Shown here: one piece after another, positions 1 through 6,868 of the stretch | How the letters are laid out: every line of letters starts with the position of its first letter | Position numbering within the stretch: position 1 is the stretch's first letter | Notes under the pieces: model-generated | The model's database searches: none | Seen by the model: the letters and a program-made list of their open reading frames with translations, nothing else | What the model was told of the DNA's origin: nothing | NCBI GenBank assembly: GCA_030432855.1 | Contig: JAUILM010000271.1 | Location: 1 to 7,660 of the forward strand | From: Bacteroidia bacterium | GTDB taxonomy: Bacteria; Bacteroidota; Bacteroidia; Chitinophagales; Saprospiraceae | Direction: 5' to 3' | DNA length: 7,660 nt | Translations under genes and position numbers: made by a program

Positions 1-1257
1 TTGATAAAGGAGTTGGCCGGTGGTTCCATCGCTTCTGATATTATCGATATCTATCCAAGCCCTATCGAACGATCTGTCATAAGCCTGAGCTATGCGCAAC
101 TCAATAAGTTGGTAGGCACCGTGATTCCAATTGAAGAAGTCCAGAGTATCCTTACTGCCATGGAGATGGATATCAAGTCCGTTAGTGCGGAGGGTCTTAC
201 TGTGGCTGTCCCGACTAACAAGGCAGATGTAAAAAGGGAGGCTGATTTGATTGAAGAAGTGCTCCGTATCTATGGATTTAATAAGGTGCCGGTTTCAGAC
301 CAAATGAGCTTTGCTATGCAAGCGTCGGCTCATCCGGACCCTTCAACAATAAAGAATAGGATTGCCAATTACCTGGCATCGAATGGCTTCCTGGAGATGA
401 TGGCGCTTTCGATGGTAGATCGAAAATATGTGGAGGAGGTCTTTGACGTTGAGGAATCAGAGCTTATCAGGATCAACAATACTTCGAATGTACAGATCGA
501 AGTGATGCGGCCAGACATGATGATCAGTGCTCTGGAAGCCGTGGTCCATAACCAAAATCGGCAGCAGACCACCCTTAGACTTTTTGAATTTGGAAAAACG
601 TACCGACACGCAGAAGGTGGATATGTAGAAAGATCGGTGTTGGCTCTTACACTTGCAGGATTCAGTACGGATTCCTGGCTGGCCGGCTCCCTACCTTCTG
701 AGAAGGAATTTTTTGTGTTGAAATCCATGGTGGAGGGGATATTTACTCAGCTGGGCTTGCAGGGACTGAAAACATCACCTGCTGAATCAAAATCCTTCGC
801 AAACGGCTTGCAATATGGAAGAGGTAAGCAGCACTTTGCTTCCGTCGGTAGAGTGAGCCAAAAACTGATTCAGGGGATGCAGATACGTGGACCTGTTTTT
901 TATGCAGATATTGATTGGGATCTTGTATTACAGTTTGCGAAAATTGATCAGGTTAAATTATCGGAAATAAGTAAGTATCCGACGGTGAGAAGGGATCTTG
1001 CTATGATCATTGATAAGTCGGTACAATTTGATCAGCTTCGGGCCCTTATTGAAAAGAGATATCGAAAAGTGATTAGTGAGATTAACCTGTTTGATGTCTA
1101 TGAAGATGAAAAAGTACTGGGAGAAGGGAAGAAGTCCTATGCATTAAGCATTGTTTTCCAGGATCCCACCCGCACTTTTTCAGATAAGGATGTTGATAAG
1201 ATGATCGATACTATCGTCAAAGATTTGGGCTCACAGGTGGGTGCAAAACTAAGGTAG
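1..1257 (+). CDS. pheT: Phenylalanyl-tRNA synthetase beta subunit, C-terminal part (5' end outside window)
   Basis: Beta chain of the alpha2-beta2 cytoplasmic enzyme that charges tRNA-Phe. The reading frame is open at base 1 and the leading TTG is an internal Leu codon, not a start. The 418 residues seen are roughly half of the usual ~800, so the tRNA-binding N-terminal domain and B3/B4 editing domain lie upstream. Visible parts: a B5 domain at about residues 25-97, with the typical ending VKREADLIEEVLRIYGF; a catalytic-like core module at about 110-310, including MRPDMMISALEA and LRLFEFGKTY; and an anticodon-binding FDX-ACB domain from about 323 to the end, starting ISKYPTVRRDLAMII and finishing VGAKLR. 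The PTNKADVKRE form of B5, where many phyla have PxYRxD, is as I recall typical of Bacteroidota. The frame is intact to the TAG stop. The family call is very secure. Confidence 0.97.
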   Translation: MIKELAGGSIASDIIDIYPSPIERSVISLSYAQLNKLVGTVIPIEEVQSILTAMEMDIKSVSAEGLTVAVPTNKADVKREADLIEEVLRIYGFNKVPVSDQMSFAMQASAHPDPSTIKNRIANYLASNGFLEMMALSMVDRKYVEEVFDVEESELIRINNTSNVQIEVMRPDMMISALEAVVHNQNRQQTTLRLFEFGKTYRHAEGGYVERSVLALTLAGFSTDSWLAGSLPSEKEFFVLKSMVEGIFTQLGLQGLKTSPAESKSFANGLQYGRGKQHFASVGRVSQKLIQGMQIRGPVFYADIDWDLVLQFAKIDQVKLSEISKYPTVRRDLAMIIDKSVQFDQLRALIEKRYRKVISEINLFDVYEDEKVLGEGKKSYALSIVFQDPTRTFSDKDVDKMIDTIVKDLGSQVGAKLR

Positions 1258-1300
1258 TCGATTCTGCGTTTCACATTCATGTGTGGATGGAAGTTAGTAC

Positions 1301-1325
1301 CAGCTGCATGCATATATGCTGTTTT
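1301..1325 (+). terminator. Weak hairpin plus short T-run after pheT
   Basis: CAGC at 1301-1304 can pair with GCTG at 1318-1321, followed directly by TTTT at 1322-1325. The loop contains a further self-complementary GCAT/ATGC pair. The stem is short and interrupted, so this is at best a leaky terminator. Its position between pheT and a candidate promoter for the next gene makes partial termination plausible. Confidence 0.25.
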
Positions 1326-1356
1326 AACTAAATGTTAGATAATCGTTCAAACTGAT

Positions 1357-1364
1357 TATATTTG
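1357..1364 (+). promoter_or_regulatory. Bacteroidota -7 promoter element (TATATTTG) before the coiled-coil gene
   Basis: TATATTTG matches the Bacteroidota -7 consensus TAnnTTTG exactly. A partial -33 match (TTAG at 1335-1338, consensus TTTG/TTG) sits 18 nt upstream, within the usual spacing. The element ends 3 nt before the ATG at 1368, so transcription would start at or very near the start codon and the mRNA would have almost no leader. It would drive the coiled-coil gene, zapA and possibly rny independently of pheT. The match is to a short AT-rich motif, so chance is possible. Confidence 0.4.
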
Positions 1365-1367
1365 AGT

Positions 1368-1658
1368 ATGCAACAAGATGTAATCCAAAAGATAGAGAAG
1401 GTAGAAGAGAAGGTCCGACAACTATGTCAGAAGATGGAGTATCTGAAGAAGGAGAACATCATGCTAATAGAAGAAAATGTAAAACTTAAGCAAGAAGCTG
1501 AAAAGATTAGAAATAGTGGTGGTGGGCAGCGAGGAAGGAATCAAGAGCGAGCGGAGTCCAGAAATGAAAATGGTATGGAGTCCGACCAGATGAAAAAAGC
1601 ACTTGATAAATATATTGTAGAAGTTGATAAGTGTATTGAGTTGATCAATAATATGTAG
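1368..1658 (+). CDS. Small coiled-coil protein upstream of zapA, possible ZapB-like division factor
   Basis: A 96-residue, highly charged protein with no signal peptide or membrane segment, so probably cytoplasmic. Residues 5-50 form a Glu/Lys-rich coiled coil with Ile, Val, Leu and Met at heptad-like positions. Residues 50-70 form a Gly/Arg/Asn-rich flexible linker. Residues 73-93 form a second helix ending VEVDKCIELI. From memory, Bacteroidota commonly carry such a gene between pheT and zapA, with a conserved C-terminal (V/I)(R/V)E(I/V)DKCI-like motif; some database entries wrongly carry the PheT name because of position. I chose ATG 1368; TTG at 1362 is in frame but lies inside the candidate -7 element. 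The stop is 5 nt from zapA, indicating one transcript. A partnership with ZapA at the FtsZ ring, like ZapB in Enterobacteria, is inference only. Confidence 0.85.
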   Translation: MQQDVIQKIEKVEEKVRQLCQKMEYLKKENIMLIEENVKLKQEAEKIRNSGGGQRGRNQERAESRNENGMESDQMKKALDKYIVEVDKCIELINNM

Positions 1659-1663
1659 TTCAA

Positions 1664-1954
1664 ATGGAGGAAGATCTAAAAGGAATGCAGGTTGTCATTG
1701 CCGGTAGGACATATCCTCTACGTGTCAAAGTCGGTGATGAGGCTTCGATACAACAAGTTGTAGATTCACTGAATGAAAAAGTCAGGGACTTCCAGCTAAC
1801 TTATATCAATAAGGATGTGCAGGATTGTCTGGCGATGGCACTACTTACCTATGCCGTTGAACTGCAGAAGCAAACCCAGAAAGAGGAAACTAGCGATGAC
1901 CTTGTGAAAAAGGTAGATCAACTGGAAACACTGATTGACGATATCCTCAAGTAG
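1664..1954 (+). CDS. zapA: Cell division protein ZapA
   Basis: A 96-residue ZapA-family protein that in other bacteria binds FtsZ and bundles or cross-links its protofilaments at the division site. The N-terminal globular part shows the family signature VVIAGRTYPLRV at residues 10-21, then a helix carrying SLNEKVRDFQ. A long C-terminal helix (about 50-95) holds the family-typical NKDVQDCLAMALLTYAVELQ and a Leu/Ile-rich dimerisation coiled coil to the end. Length is normal for the family (about 90-110). ATG 1664 follows the preceding stop by 5 nt, and no Shine-Dalgarno sequence is present. This suggests translational coupling or the SD-independent initiation usual in Bacteroidota. It sits in one operon with the coiled-coil gene upstream; read-through into rny depends on the hairpin at 1972-1994. 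Confidence 0.92.
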   Translation: MEEDLKGMQVVIAGRTYPLRVKVGDEASIQQVVDSLNEKVRDFQLTYINKDVQDCLAMALLTYAVELQKQTQKEETSDDLVKKVDQLETLIDDILK

Positions 1955-1971
1955 TTACTCACCACTCGATA

Positions 1972-1994
1972 GCTGACGGAATATCTCCGTCGGT
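1972..1994 (+). other. Hairpin in the zapA-rny gap (attenuator, processing site or weak terminator)
   Basis: GACGGA (1975-1980) pairs perfectly with TCCGTC (1986-1991) around a 5-nt loop ATATC. T-G, C-G and G-T pairs extend the stem outward to 1972-1994, giving 9 bp. The downstream sequence is AT-rich (AAACTTTATT) but lacks a clean T-run, so it is not a canonical terminator. It begins 18 nt after the zapA stop and ends 26 nt before rny. Confidence 0.45.
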
Positions 1995-2003
1995 AAACTT
2001 TAT

Positions 2004-2014
2004 TATAAATTTTG
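2004..2014 (+). promoter_or_regulatory. Candidate -7 like element before rny
   Basis: TATAAATTTTG resembles the Bacteroidota TAnnTTTG box: one mismatch (AAATTTTG), or an exact TA and TTTG with a 3-nt instead of 2-nt spacer. It ends 5 nt before the rny ATG. No convincing -33 element lies upstream. AT-rich sequence before a start codon is also normal for translation initiation in this phylum, so this is weak. Confidence 0.2.
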
Positions 2015-2019
2015 ACATT

Positions 2020-3681
2020 ATGGAATGGCTATTGAATGGTGGTATTGGCCTGATCCTGGGAGCTATATTGGGCTTTCTGGGCATCGGTCTTATCAGCAAG
2101 CGAAAGGATCAAAAGCGCATCGAGGAATCAAACAAGAAGGCAGATCTTGTAATCCAGGAGGCTCGACTTACTGCAAAACGGATGGTGGATGAGGCAGAAA
2201 TGAATGCAGAAAAAGTCCTCGCGAAGGCCGAGGGTAAAAATGAGTCGATCAAACAACGTAAAATTCAGGAGGCAAAAAAGAAATATGCAAAACTGAAAAG
2301 TGACTACGAAGAGCGAAAAGCACAGCATCGATTGGAAATGAAGGATCGGGAACTGGAAGTAGTCACAAAAGAGAAAGATCTTCAGATCAAAATCGACTCC
2401 TTAGACCAAAAAGCAGAAATCCTGGAACAACAAGAAGCTGAGTCGAAAGTGATCCGTGAAAACCTTGAGAAGCAGTTGAAAATCGTGGCTCGTCGTAAGG
2501 AAGAGCTTTCTGAGGCTAACGAGCGTATCATCAAGGATCTTGAGAACATAGCAAAGATGAGTGAGGCAGAAGCCAAGGATCAACTGCTGGAAGCAGTGAA
2601 AGCCAAAGCCGAAACGGATGCTATGTCCATCGTAAAGGAGACACTGGAGCAGGCAAAACTCAATGCTAATAAGGAGGCTAAGAAGATCGTGATTCAATCC
2701 ATACAGAGGATGTGTGCTGAATATACCATCGAAAATACCGTGACGGTTTTCAATCTGGACTCTGATGACATCAAGGGACAGATCATTGGTCGTGAAGGTA
2801 GAAATATCCGAGCCCTGGAAGCAGCTACGGGTGCCGAGATTGTCGTAGATGATACCCCTGAGGCTATAGTAATTTCAAGCTTCGATCCTATCAGGAGAGA
2901 ACTGTGTCGGTTGTCATTGAAGCGTCTGGTTGCTGATGGTCGTATTCACCCCGCCCGTATCGAAGAAGTAGTGGCAAAGACACGTAAGCAACTGGAAGAG
3001 CAAATTATTGAAATCGGAGAGCGGGCCGTTATCGATCTGGATATTCATGGCCTAAATCCGGCACTGGTCCGAATGGTGGGACGGATGCGATTCAGATCTT
3101 CATACGGTCAGAATTTGCTGAAGCATAGTATCGAAACCGCCAACCTTTGTGCAATTATGGCGTCTGAATTAGGGTTGTCACGTAAGCAAACGAAGCTGGC
3201 AAAGAGAGCAGGTCTACTCCATGACCTCGGTAAGGTAGCAGAAGAAGAAACAGAATTGTCTCATGCCATTTTAGGTATGGAGATGTGTCAGAAATATAAA
3301 GAACATCCTGCCGTATGTAATGCTGTCGGTGCGCACCATGACGAGATCGAGATGAACAACATCATTTCTCCTATCGTCCAGGCATGTGATGCTATTTCCG
3401 GTGCCAGACCCGGAGCCCGTAGAGAAATTCTGGAGAGTTATATGAAGCGGATCGGCGAACTCGAAGAGCTGGCAATGAGCTATGAAGGTGTACAAAAGGC
3501 ATTTGCCATGCAGGCAGGAAGAGAGCTCAGAGTCATTGTCGAAAGTGAGAAAGTAAGTGATGAATATGCTGATGATCTAAGTTTCATGATCTCTGAGAAG
3601 ATACAGGAGGAAATGCAGTATCCCGGACAGATCAAAGTAACGGTAATCCGGGAGAAGCGTGCTGTAAGTGTAGCAAAGTAA
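2020..3681 (+). CDS. rny: Ribonuclease Y
   Basis: A 553-residue endoribonuclease that starts mRNA turnover from the inner face of the membrane. Domains in order: an N-terminal membrane anchor (about 3-26, Gly/Leu/Ile-rich, ending before SKRKDQKR); a long charged coiled coil (about 28-225); a KH RNA-binding domain (about 240-310) with the GREG loop at 257-260; and an HD phosphohydrolase domain (about 360-470). Probable metal ligands are H369, the HD pair H401-D402, further His at 415 and 439-440, and D457 in ACDAISGARPGAR. The C-terminus YPGQIKVTVIREKRAV is diagnostic for the family. It is about 30 residues longer than the ~520-residue Bacillus protein, probably in the coiled coil. The ATG at 2020 places the anchor at the extreme N-terminus, as expected. 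It follows zapA by 65 nt and ends 1 nt from the convergent gene. Confidence 0.96.
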   Translation: MEWLLNGGIGLILGAILGFLGIGLISKRKDQKRIEESNKKADLVIQEARLTAKRMVDEAEMNAEKVLAKAEGKNESIKQRKIQEAKKKYAKLKSDYEERKAQHRLEMKDRELEVVTKEKDLQIKIDSLDQKAEILEQQEAESKVIRENLEKQLKIVARRKEELSEANERIIKDLENIAKMSEAEAKDQLLEAVKAKAETDAMSIVKETLEQAKLNANKEAKKIVIQSIQRMCAEYTIENTVTVFNLDSDDIKGQIIGREGRNIRALEAATGAEIVVDDTPEAIVISSFDPIRRELCRLSLKRLVADGRIHPARIEEVVAKTRKQLEEQIIEIGERAVIDLDIHGLNPALVRMVGRMRFRSSYGQNLLKHSIETANLCAIMASELGLSRKQTKLAKRAGLLHDLGKVAEEETELSHAILGMEMCQKYKEHPAVCNAVGAHHDEIEMNNIISPIVQACDAISGARPGARREILESYMKRIGELEELAMSYEGVQKAFAMQAGRELRVIVESEKVSDEYADDLSFMISEKIQEEMQYPGQIKVTVIREKRAVSVAK

Positions 3682-3682
3682 C

Positions 3683-4843
3683 TTAGAGCGCTGTAAAAGC
3701 GTTTTCGAGATCCTGAATGAGATAATCCGGATCCTCGAGTCCCACATACAAGCGAATCAAATTAAATGGATAGGCAGGGTTTTCCCTGCCTTCTATATTA
3801 TAGAAGATAGAGAAAGGAATTACCAGGGATTCGTGGCCACCCCAAGACACAGCCAGTGTAAAGCGTTCGAGCCGATCTACAAAGGCGTTCACATCTTCGA
3901 TTGTTTGGGCTTTGAGTAAAAAGGAGAATACCCCCCCGGCTCCAGACATTTGTTGCAGTGCCAAATCATGCTGATCAAAAGAGGGTAGCAGAGGATGTAT
4001 GACCTGAGTGACTTTTGCATGAGCTTCAAGATATTGAGCCACTGCGAGTCCACTTCGGTGCACCCGCTCCATCCTGAGGGGCAAGGTCCTGAGACCTCTC
4101 AAAACCATGGCCGCATCGTGGGGAGATAGTATAGGTCCTAATGTCATAAACTCCGATGCAAAGATTTTGTCCATCATTTTTTGTGTGCCGGTGATGACTC
4201 CCGCCACCACGTCGCTATGACCATTCAAATATTTCGAGATCGTATGCATCACAATATCGATCCCCCATGTATGAGGATTTTGATAAAGTGGTGAGGCAAA
4301 TGTATTATCGATAATACTGGTGATCCCGTGAGCTCTGCAGATTTCTCCACAGAATTTTAGATCCTGAATTTTAAAGGTTATAGAGTTTGGACTTTCCAAA
4401 ATCATTACCCTCGTCTCAGGTCGGATTGCATCTGCAATTTCCTGATTGTCAGTGCCCGACACAAATGTATGGTCCACCCCAAACTTTAACAGTAGTTTTG
4501 ATACGAGCTTGTGAGTCCATGAGTATGGATTCTCAACGCAGATGATGTGATCACCAGCTTGAACATTGCTCATCACGGCACAGGCCATTGCGGCTACTCC
4601 ACTACCAAATACCAGGCTATCTTCTGCTTTCTCCAAAGCAGCTATTTTTTTTCTAAGGATTTCTGTGGTGGGATTGTTTCCACGAGAATAAAGGTGATGA
4701 CCTCGTTCGTCCAGAAACGCAGCTCTGAATGAAGCTGTGTCTTTAAAGGCAAAATTGCTGGTCTGAATGATGGGAGGAGATATCGCGTTGAAATATTGGG
4801 ATCGTTCCTCTCCCAGATGCGTCAGGATATCACTCAAATCCAT
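3683..4843 (-). CDS. metC: PLP-dependent trans-sulfuration enzyme, MetC-type cystathionine beta-lyase
   Basis: A 386-residue Cys/Met-metabolism PLP enzyme, full length for the family. The likely reaction is cleavage of cystathionine to homocysteine, pyruvate and ammonia in methionine synthesis. Visible residues: YSR at 52-54, which reaches the neighbouring subunit's PLP; the phosphate-binding region around GSG 80-82; Y107 in NPYSWT, which stacks on PLP; D179 in IIDNTF, which holds the pyridine nitrogen; the Schiff-base K204 in ISKYLNGHSD; and R364 in LIRLYVGLED, which binds substrate carboxylate. SWGGHESL (333-340), LESPNSITF and HPLLPSFDQH resemble E. coli MetC as I remember it, and the YGGT motif typical of cystathionine gamma-synthase/lyase is absent. 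That favours beta-lyase, but a gamma-synthase or another C-S lyase cannot be excluded. ATG 4843 is 9 nt after thrS with a GGAG just before it, so the two are probably one operon. Confidence 0.85.
   Translation of the reverse strand: MDLSDILTHLGEERSQYFNAISPPIIQTSNFAFKDTASFRAAFLDERGHHLYSRGNNPTTEILRKKIAALEKAEDSLVFGSGVAAMACAVMSNVQAGDHIICVENPYSWTHKLVSKLLLKFGVDHTFVSGTDNQEIADAIRPETRVMILESPNSITFKIQDLKFCGEICRAHGITSIIDNTFASPLYQNPHTWGIDIVMHTISKYLNGHSDVVAGVITGTQKMMDKIFASEFMTLGPILSPHDAAMVLRGLRTLPLRMERVHRSGLAVAQYLEAHAKVTQVIHPLLPSFDQHDLALQQMSGAGGVFSFLLKAQTIEDVNAFVDRLERFTLAVSWGGHESLVIPFSIFYNIEGRENPAYPFNLIRLYVGLEDPDYLIQDLENAFTAL
3685..3705 (+). terminator. Possible rny terminator inside the 3' end of the convergent gene
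   Basis: CGCT (3689-3692) pairs with AGCG (3698-3701) around loop GTAAA. G-T and A-T pairs extend the stem outward so that AGAG at 3685-3688 meets TTTT at 3702-3705. On the plus strand the T-run forms the 3' arm, as in a weak intrinsic terminator. On the minus strand no T-run follows the hairpin. The 4-bp core is short, so confidence is low. If real, it is encoded within the last codons of the opposite gene, because no intergenic space exists. Confidence 0.3.
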
Positions 4844-4847
4844 AGAA

Positions 4848-4851
4848 CTCC
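4848..4851 (-). promoter_or_regulatory. Shine-Dalgarno-like GGAG before metC
   Basis: GGAG lies 4 nt upstream of the ATG at 4843, inside the 9-nt gap after the thrS stop. It is the clearest SD-like site in the window, although the spacer is slightly short. It supports this start codon and re-initiation by ribosomes finishing thrS. Confidence 0.4.
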
Positions 4852-4852
4852 A

Positions 4853-6772
4853 CTATAGCTGACTGTTAATAAAATCTGCAAATTGTGTTGCACTCATTGA
4901 TCCCTGATCGCCTTCTCCCTGCTTTCGCACTGAAACCTCCTTTGCGGATTCTTCTTTCTCACCCACAATCAGCATATAAGGCACTTTTTTTAATTCAGTG
5001 TCCCTGATCTTCCGGCCTACAGATTCCGTACGATCATCGATGTATCCGCGCAATCCAAGTGTGGTGAGGGTCGACAGTATCTCCTTTGAGTAATCCAGGT
5101 AGTTATCACTGAGGGGCAGTATGGCAAATTGCTCAGGTGTTAACCATAAGGGAAATTTTCCGGCTGTATGTTCGATAAGTACCCCGATGAATCGCTCCAT
5201 CGATCCGAAGGGAGCCCGGTGAATCATGACCGGTCGGTGAGGGGCATTGTCTGCACCCACATAGGTCAGATCAAATCGTTCTGGCAGATTGTAGTCCACC
5301 TGGATCGTTCCCAGCTGCCAGCTTCTCCCCAGGGCATCTTTTATCATGAAGTCCAGTTTCGGACCATAGAATGCCGCTTCACCCAGTTCGACAACTGTCT
5401 CCAGGTTCACTTCCCGGGTGGCATCGATAATCGCCTGCTCGGCTCGATCCCAGTTTTCATCGGATCCAATGTACTTCTCCTTATTGTTGGGATCTCTGAG
5501 TGAAATCTGTGCCGTATAATTCTTAAAACTTAGCTTCTCAAGTACATGTGTAGTAAGGTCCAGTACATTTAGAAACTCCTCCTTGAGTTGATCGGTGGTA
5601 CAGAAAATGTGGGCATCGTCCTGAGTGAATCCCCGGACCCTGGTCAGACCATGCAGCTCACCACTTTGCTCGTATCGATACACAGTACCGAATTCTGCGA
5701 TTCGGAGTGGTAACTCTCGGTATGAATGCGGACGATGTGCGTAAATCTCACAATGGTGAGGACAGTTCATGGGTTTCAGAAGGAATGTCTCACCTTCTCT
5801 TGGGGTATTGATGGGTTGAAAACTGTCTTCGCCGTATTTTTCATAGTGACCAGAGGTCACATAAAGATCTTTTTTACCGATATGCGGAGTGATTACCGGC
5901 ATATACCCCCTACGTAGTTGCTCTTCCTTTAGAAAATCTTCAAGTCGGGTCCGCAATGCGGTACCTTTGGGTAGCCAAATCGGAAGTCCGGCGCCTACTT
6001 TATCCGAAAACATGAAAAGCTCCAACTCAGCGCCCAGTTTTCTATGGTCTCTTTTCTTCGCTTCTTCGACCATTTCCAGATATTCGGTGAGTTCTTTCTT
6101 CTTTGGAAAGGTGACACCGTATATCCTGGTCATCATTTTACGAGACTCATCTCCCCGCCAGTAGGCTCCAGCCACATTGGTCAGTTTGATCGCTTTTATC
6201 TTGCTGGTATCAGGTATATGGGGACCCCGGCACAAATCAGTAAATCCACCTTGTTGATAAAATGTGATGGATCCATCCTCGAGATCATCAATGAGCTCAA
6301 GTTTATATTCGTCGTTCTTTTCTGTGAAGTAGGATATTGCGTCCGCTTTGGAAACCTCACTGCGTTGATACTCACTTTTTAAGGAAGCCAATTCTTTCAT
6401 CTTGGCTTCAATCTTGGGTAAGTCATCGAGCGATATCGATTGATCACCTGTATCGATATCATAATAAAATCCAGTTTCAATAGATGGTCCGATACCAAAC
6501 TTCACTCCGGGATAAAGGGTCTCAAGCGCTTCCGCCATCAAATGTGCAGAAGAATGCCAGAAAGTAGATTTACCTTCCTTGTCATTCCACGTCAGTAGTT
6601 GAACCGCAGCATCTTCCGTGATCGGCCGGGATGCATCCCATACCTCACCATTAATTTTGGCGGCCAGCACATTTCTTGCCAGTCCTTCACTGATTGATTT
6701 TGCGATTTCCATGGCAGTGATACCCTCTTCATAGGTCCTGACATTGCCATCCGGGAACGTTATATGTATCAT
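4853..6772 (-). CDS. thrS: Threonyl-tRNA synthetase
   Basis: A 639-residue cytoplasmic class II synthetase that attaches threonine to tRNA-Thr and edits mischarged Ser-tRNA; the length is standard. Domains in order: a TGS domain (1-62); the N2 editing domain (about 65-225) with H73, H77, C181 and H185 matching the HxxxH/CxxxH editing site; the catalytic core (about 245-540); and an anticodon-binding domain (about 545-639). Probable zinc ligands are C337 in PMNCPHH, H388 in DDAHIF and H518 in MIHRAPFGSMERF. Motif 2 Arg is R366 in VYRYEQSGELHGLTRVRGF, and motif 3 Arg is R527. The start MIHITFPDGN fits the usual TGS beginning. In many bacteria thrS is followed by infC-rpmI-rplT; here it is followed by metC instead. 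A -7 promoter element and no T-box lie upstream. Confidence 0.97.
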   Translation of the reverse strand: MIHITFPDGNVRTYEEGITAMEIAKSISEGLARNVLAAKINGEVWDASRPITEDAAVQLLTWNDKEGKSTFWHSSAHLMAEALETLYPGVKFGIGPSIETGFYYDIDTGDQSISLDDLPKIEAKMKELASLKSEYQRSEVSKADAISYFTEKNDEYKLELIDDLEDGSITFYQQGGFTDLCRGPHIPDTSKIKAIKLTNVAGAYWRGDESRKMMTRIYGVTFPKKKELTEYLEMVEEAKKRDHRKLGAELELFMFSDKVGAGLPIWLPKGTALRTRLEDFLKEEQLRRGYMPVITPHIGKKDLYVTSGHYEKYGEDSFQPINTPREGETFLLKPMNCPHHCEIYAHRPHSYRELPLRIAEFGTVYRYEQSGELHGLTRVRGFTQDDAHIFCTTDQLKEEFLNVLDLTTHVLEKLSFKNYTAQISLRDPNNKEKYIGSDENWDRAEQAIIDATREVNLETVVELGEAAFYGPKLDFMIKDALGRSWQLGTIQVDYNLPERFDLTYVGADNAPHRPVMIHRAPFGSMERFIGVLIEHTAGKFPLWLTPEQFAILPLSDNYLDYSKEILSTLTTLGLRGYIDDRTESVGRKIRDTELKKVPYMLIVGEKEESAKEVSVRKQGEGDQGSMSATQFADFINSQL

Positions 6773-6800
6773 TTTTGAAATACCCTTTCTTTAGGAGGGA

Positions 6801-6808
6801 CAAAGCTA
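6801..6808 (-). promoter_or_regulatory. Bacteroidota -7 promoter element (TAGCTTTG) of thrS
   Basis: Read on the minus strand, TAGCTTTG is an exact TAnnTTTG match. It would start transcription around 6794-6797 and give thrS a leader of about 22-25 nt. It lies between the dodecin terminator and the thrS ATG, exactly where a promoter is needed. No strong -33 TTG is visible at the usual distance, so the call rests mainly on the -7 match and position. Confidence 0.5.
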
Positions 6809-6868
6809 AGGTTTATTTCAGAAGACACTATCTGCTGATTCTATGATTTTTCTAATCTGCAGGGAGAT

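Noticed and set aside
1271..1286. Hairpin CACA-TTCA-TGTG after pheT
   Set aside because: Only four pairs, with mismatches directly outside and no T-run; no more than expected by chance.
1955..2019. 6S RNA gene next to zapA, as found in Enterobacteria
   Set aside because: The gap is only 65 nt, far shorter than the ~180-nt 6S RNA, and shows one small hairpin rather than a long stem with a central bubble.
2128..2697. Minus-strand open frames opposite the RNase Y coiled coil
   Set aside because: The Phe/Leu/Ser-rich translations are mirror images of Glu/Lys-rich codons in rny; no start signals or homology are apparent. The frames at 369-728 (opposite pheT) and 3271-3495 (opposite rny) are rejected for the same reason.
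5168..5503. Open frame on the plus strand antisense to thrS
   Set aside because: It lies fully inside the thrS coding region, has no recognisable domain and unnatural composition, and is explained by codon structure of the opposite strand. The same holds for the antisense frames at 5726-5917, 5889-6164 and 6044-6382.
6793..6800. AGGAGGG as a strong ribosome binding site
   Set aside because: It is on the plus strand, where no gene follows; on the minus strand, where thrS lies, the sequence reads CCCTCCT and cannot act as a Shine-Dalgarno site.
6773..6868. T-box or other amino-acid sensing leader for thrS
   Set aside because: The predicted leader is only about 25 nt, no specifier-loop or T-box sequence is visible, and no antiterminator/terminator pair follows the promoter element.
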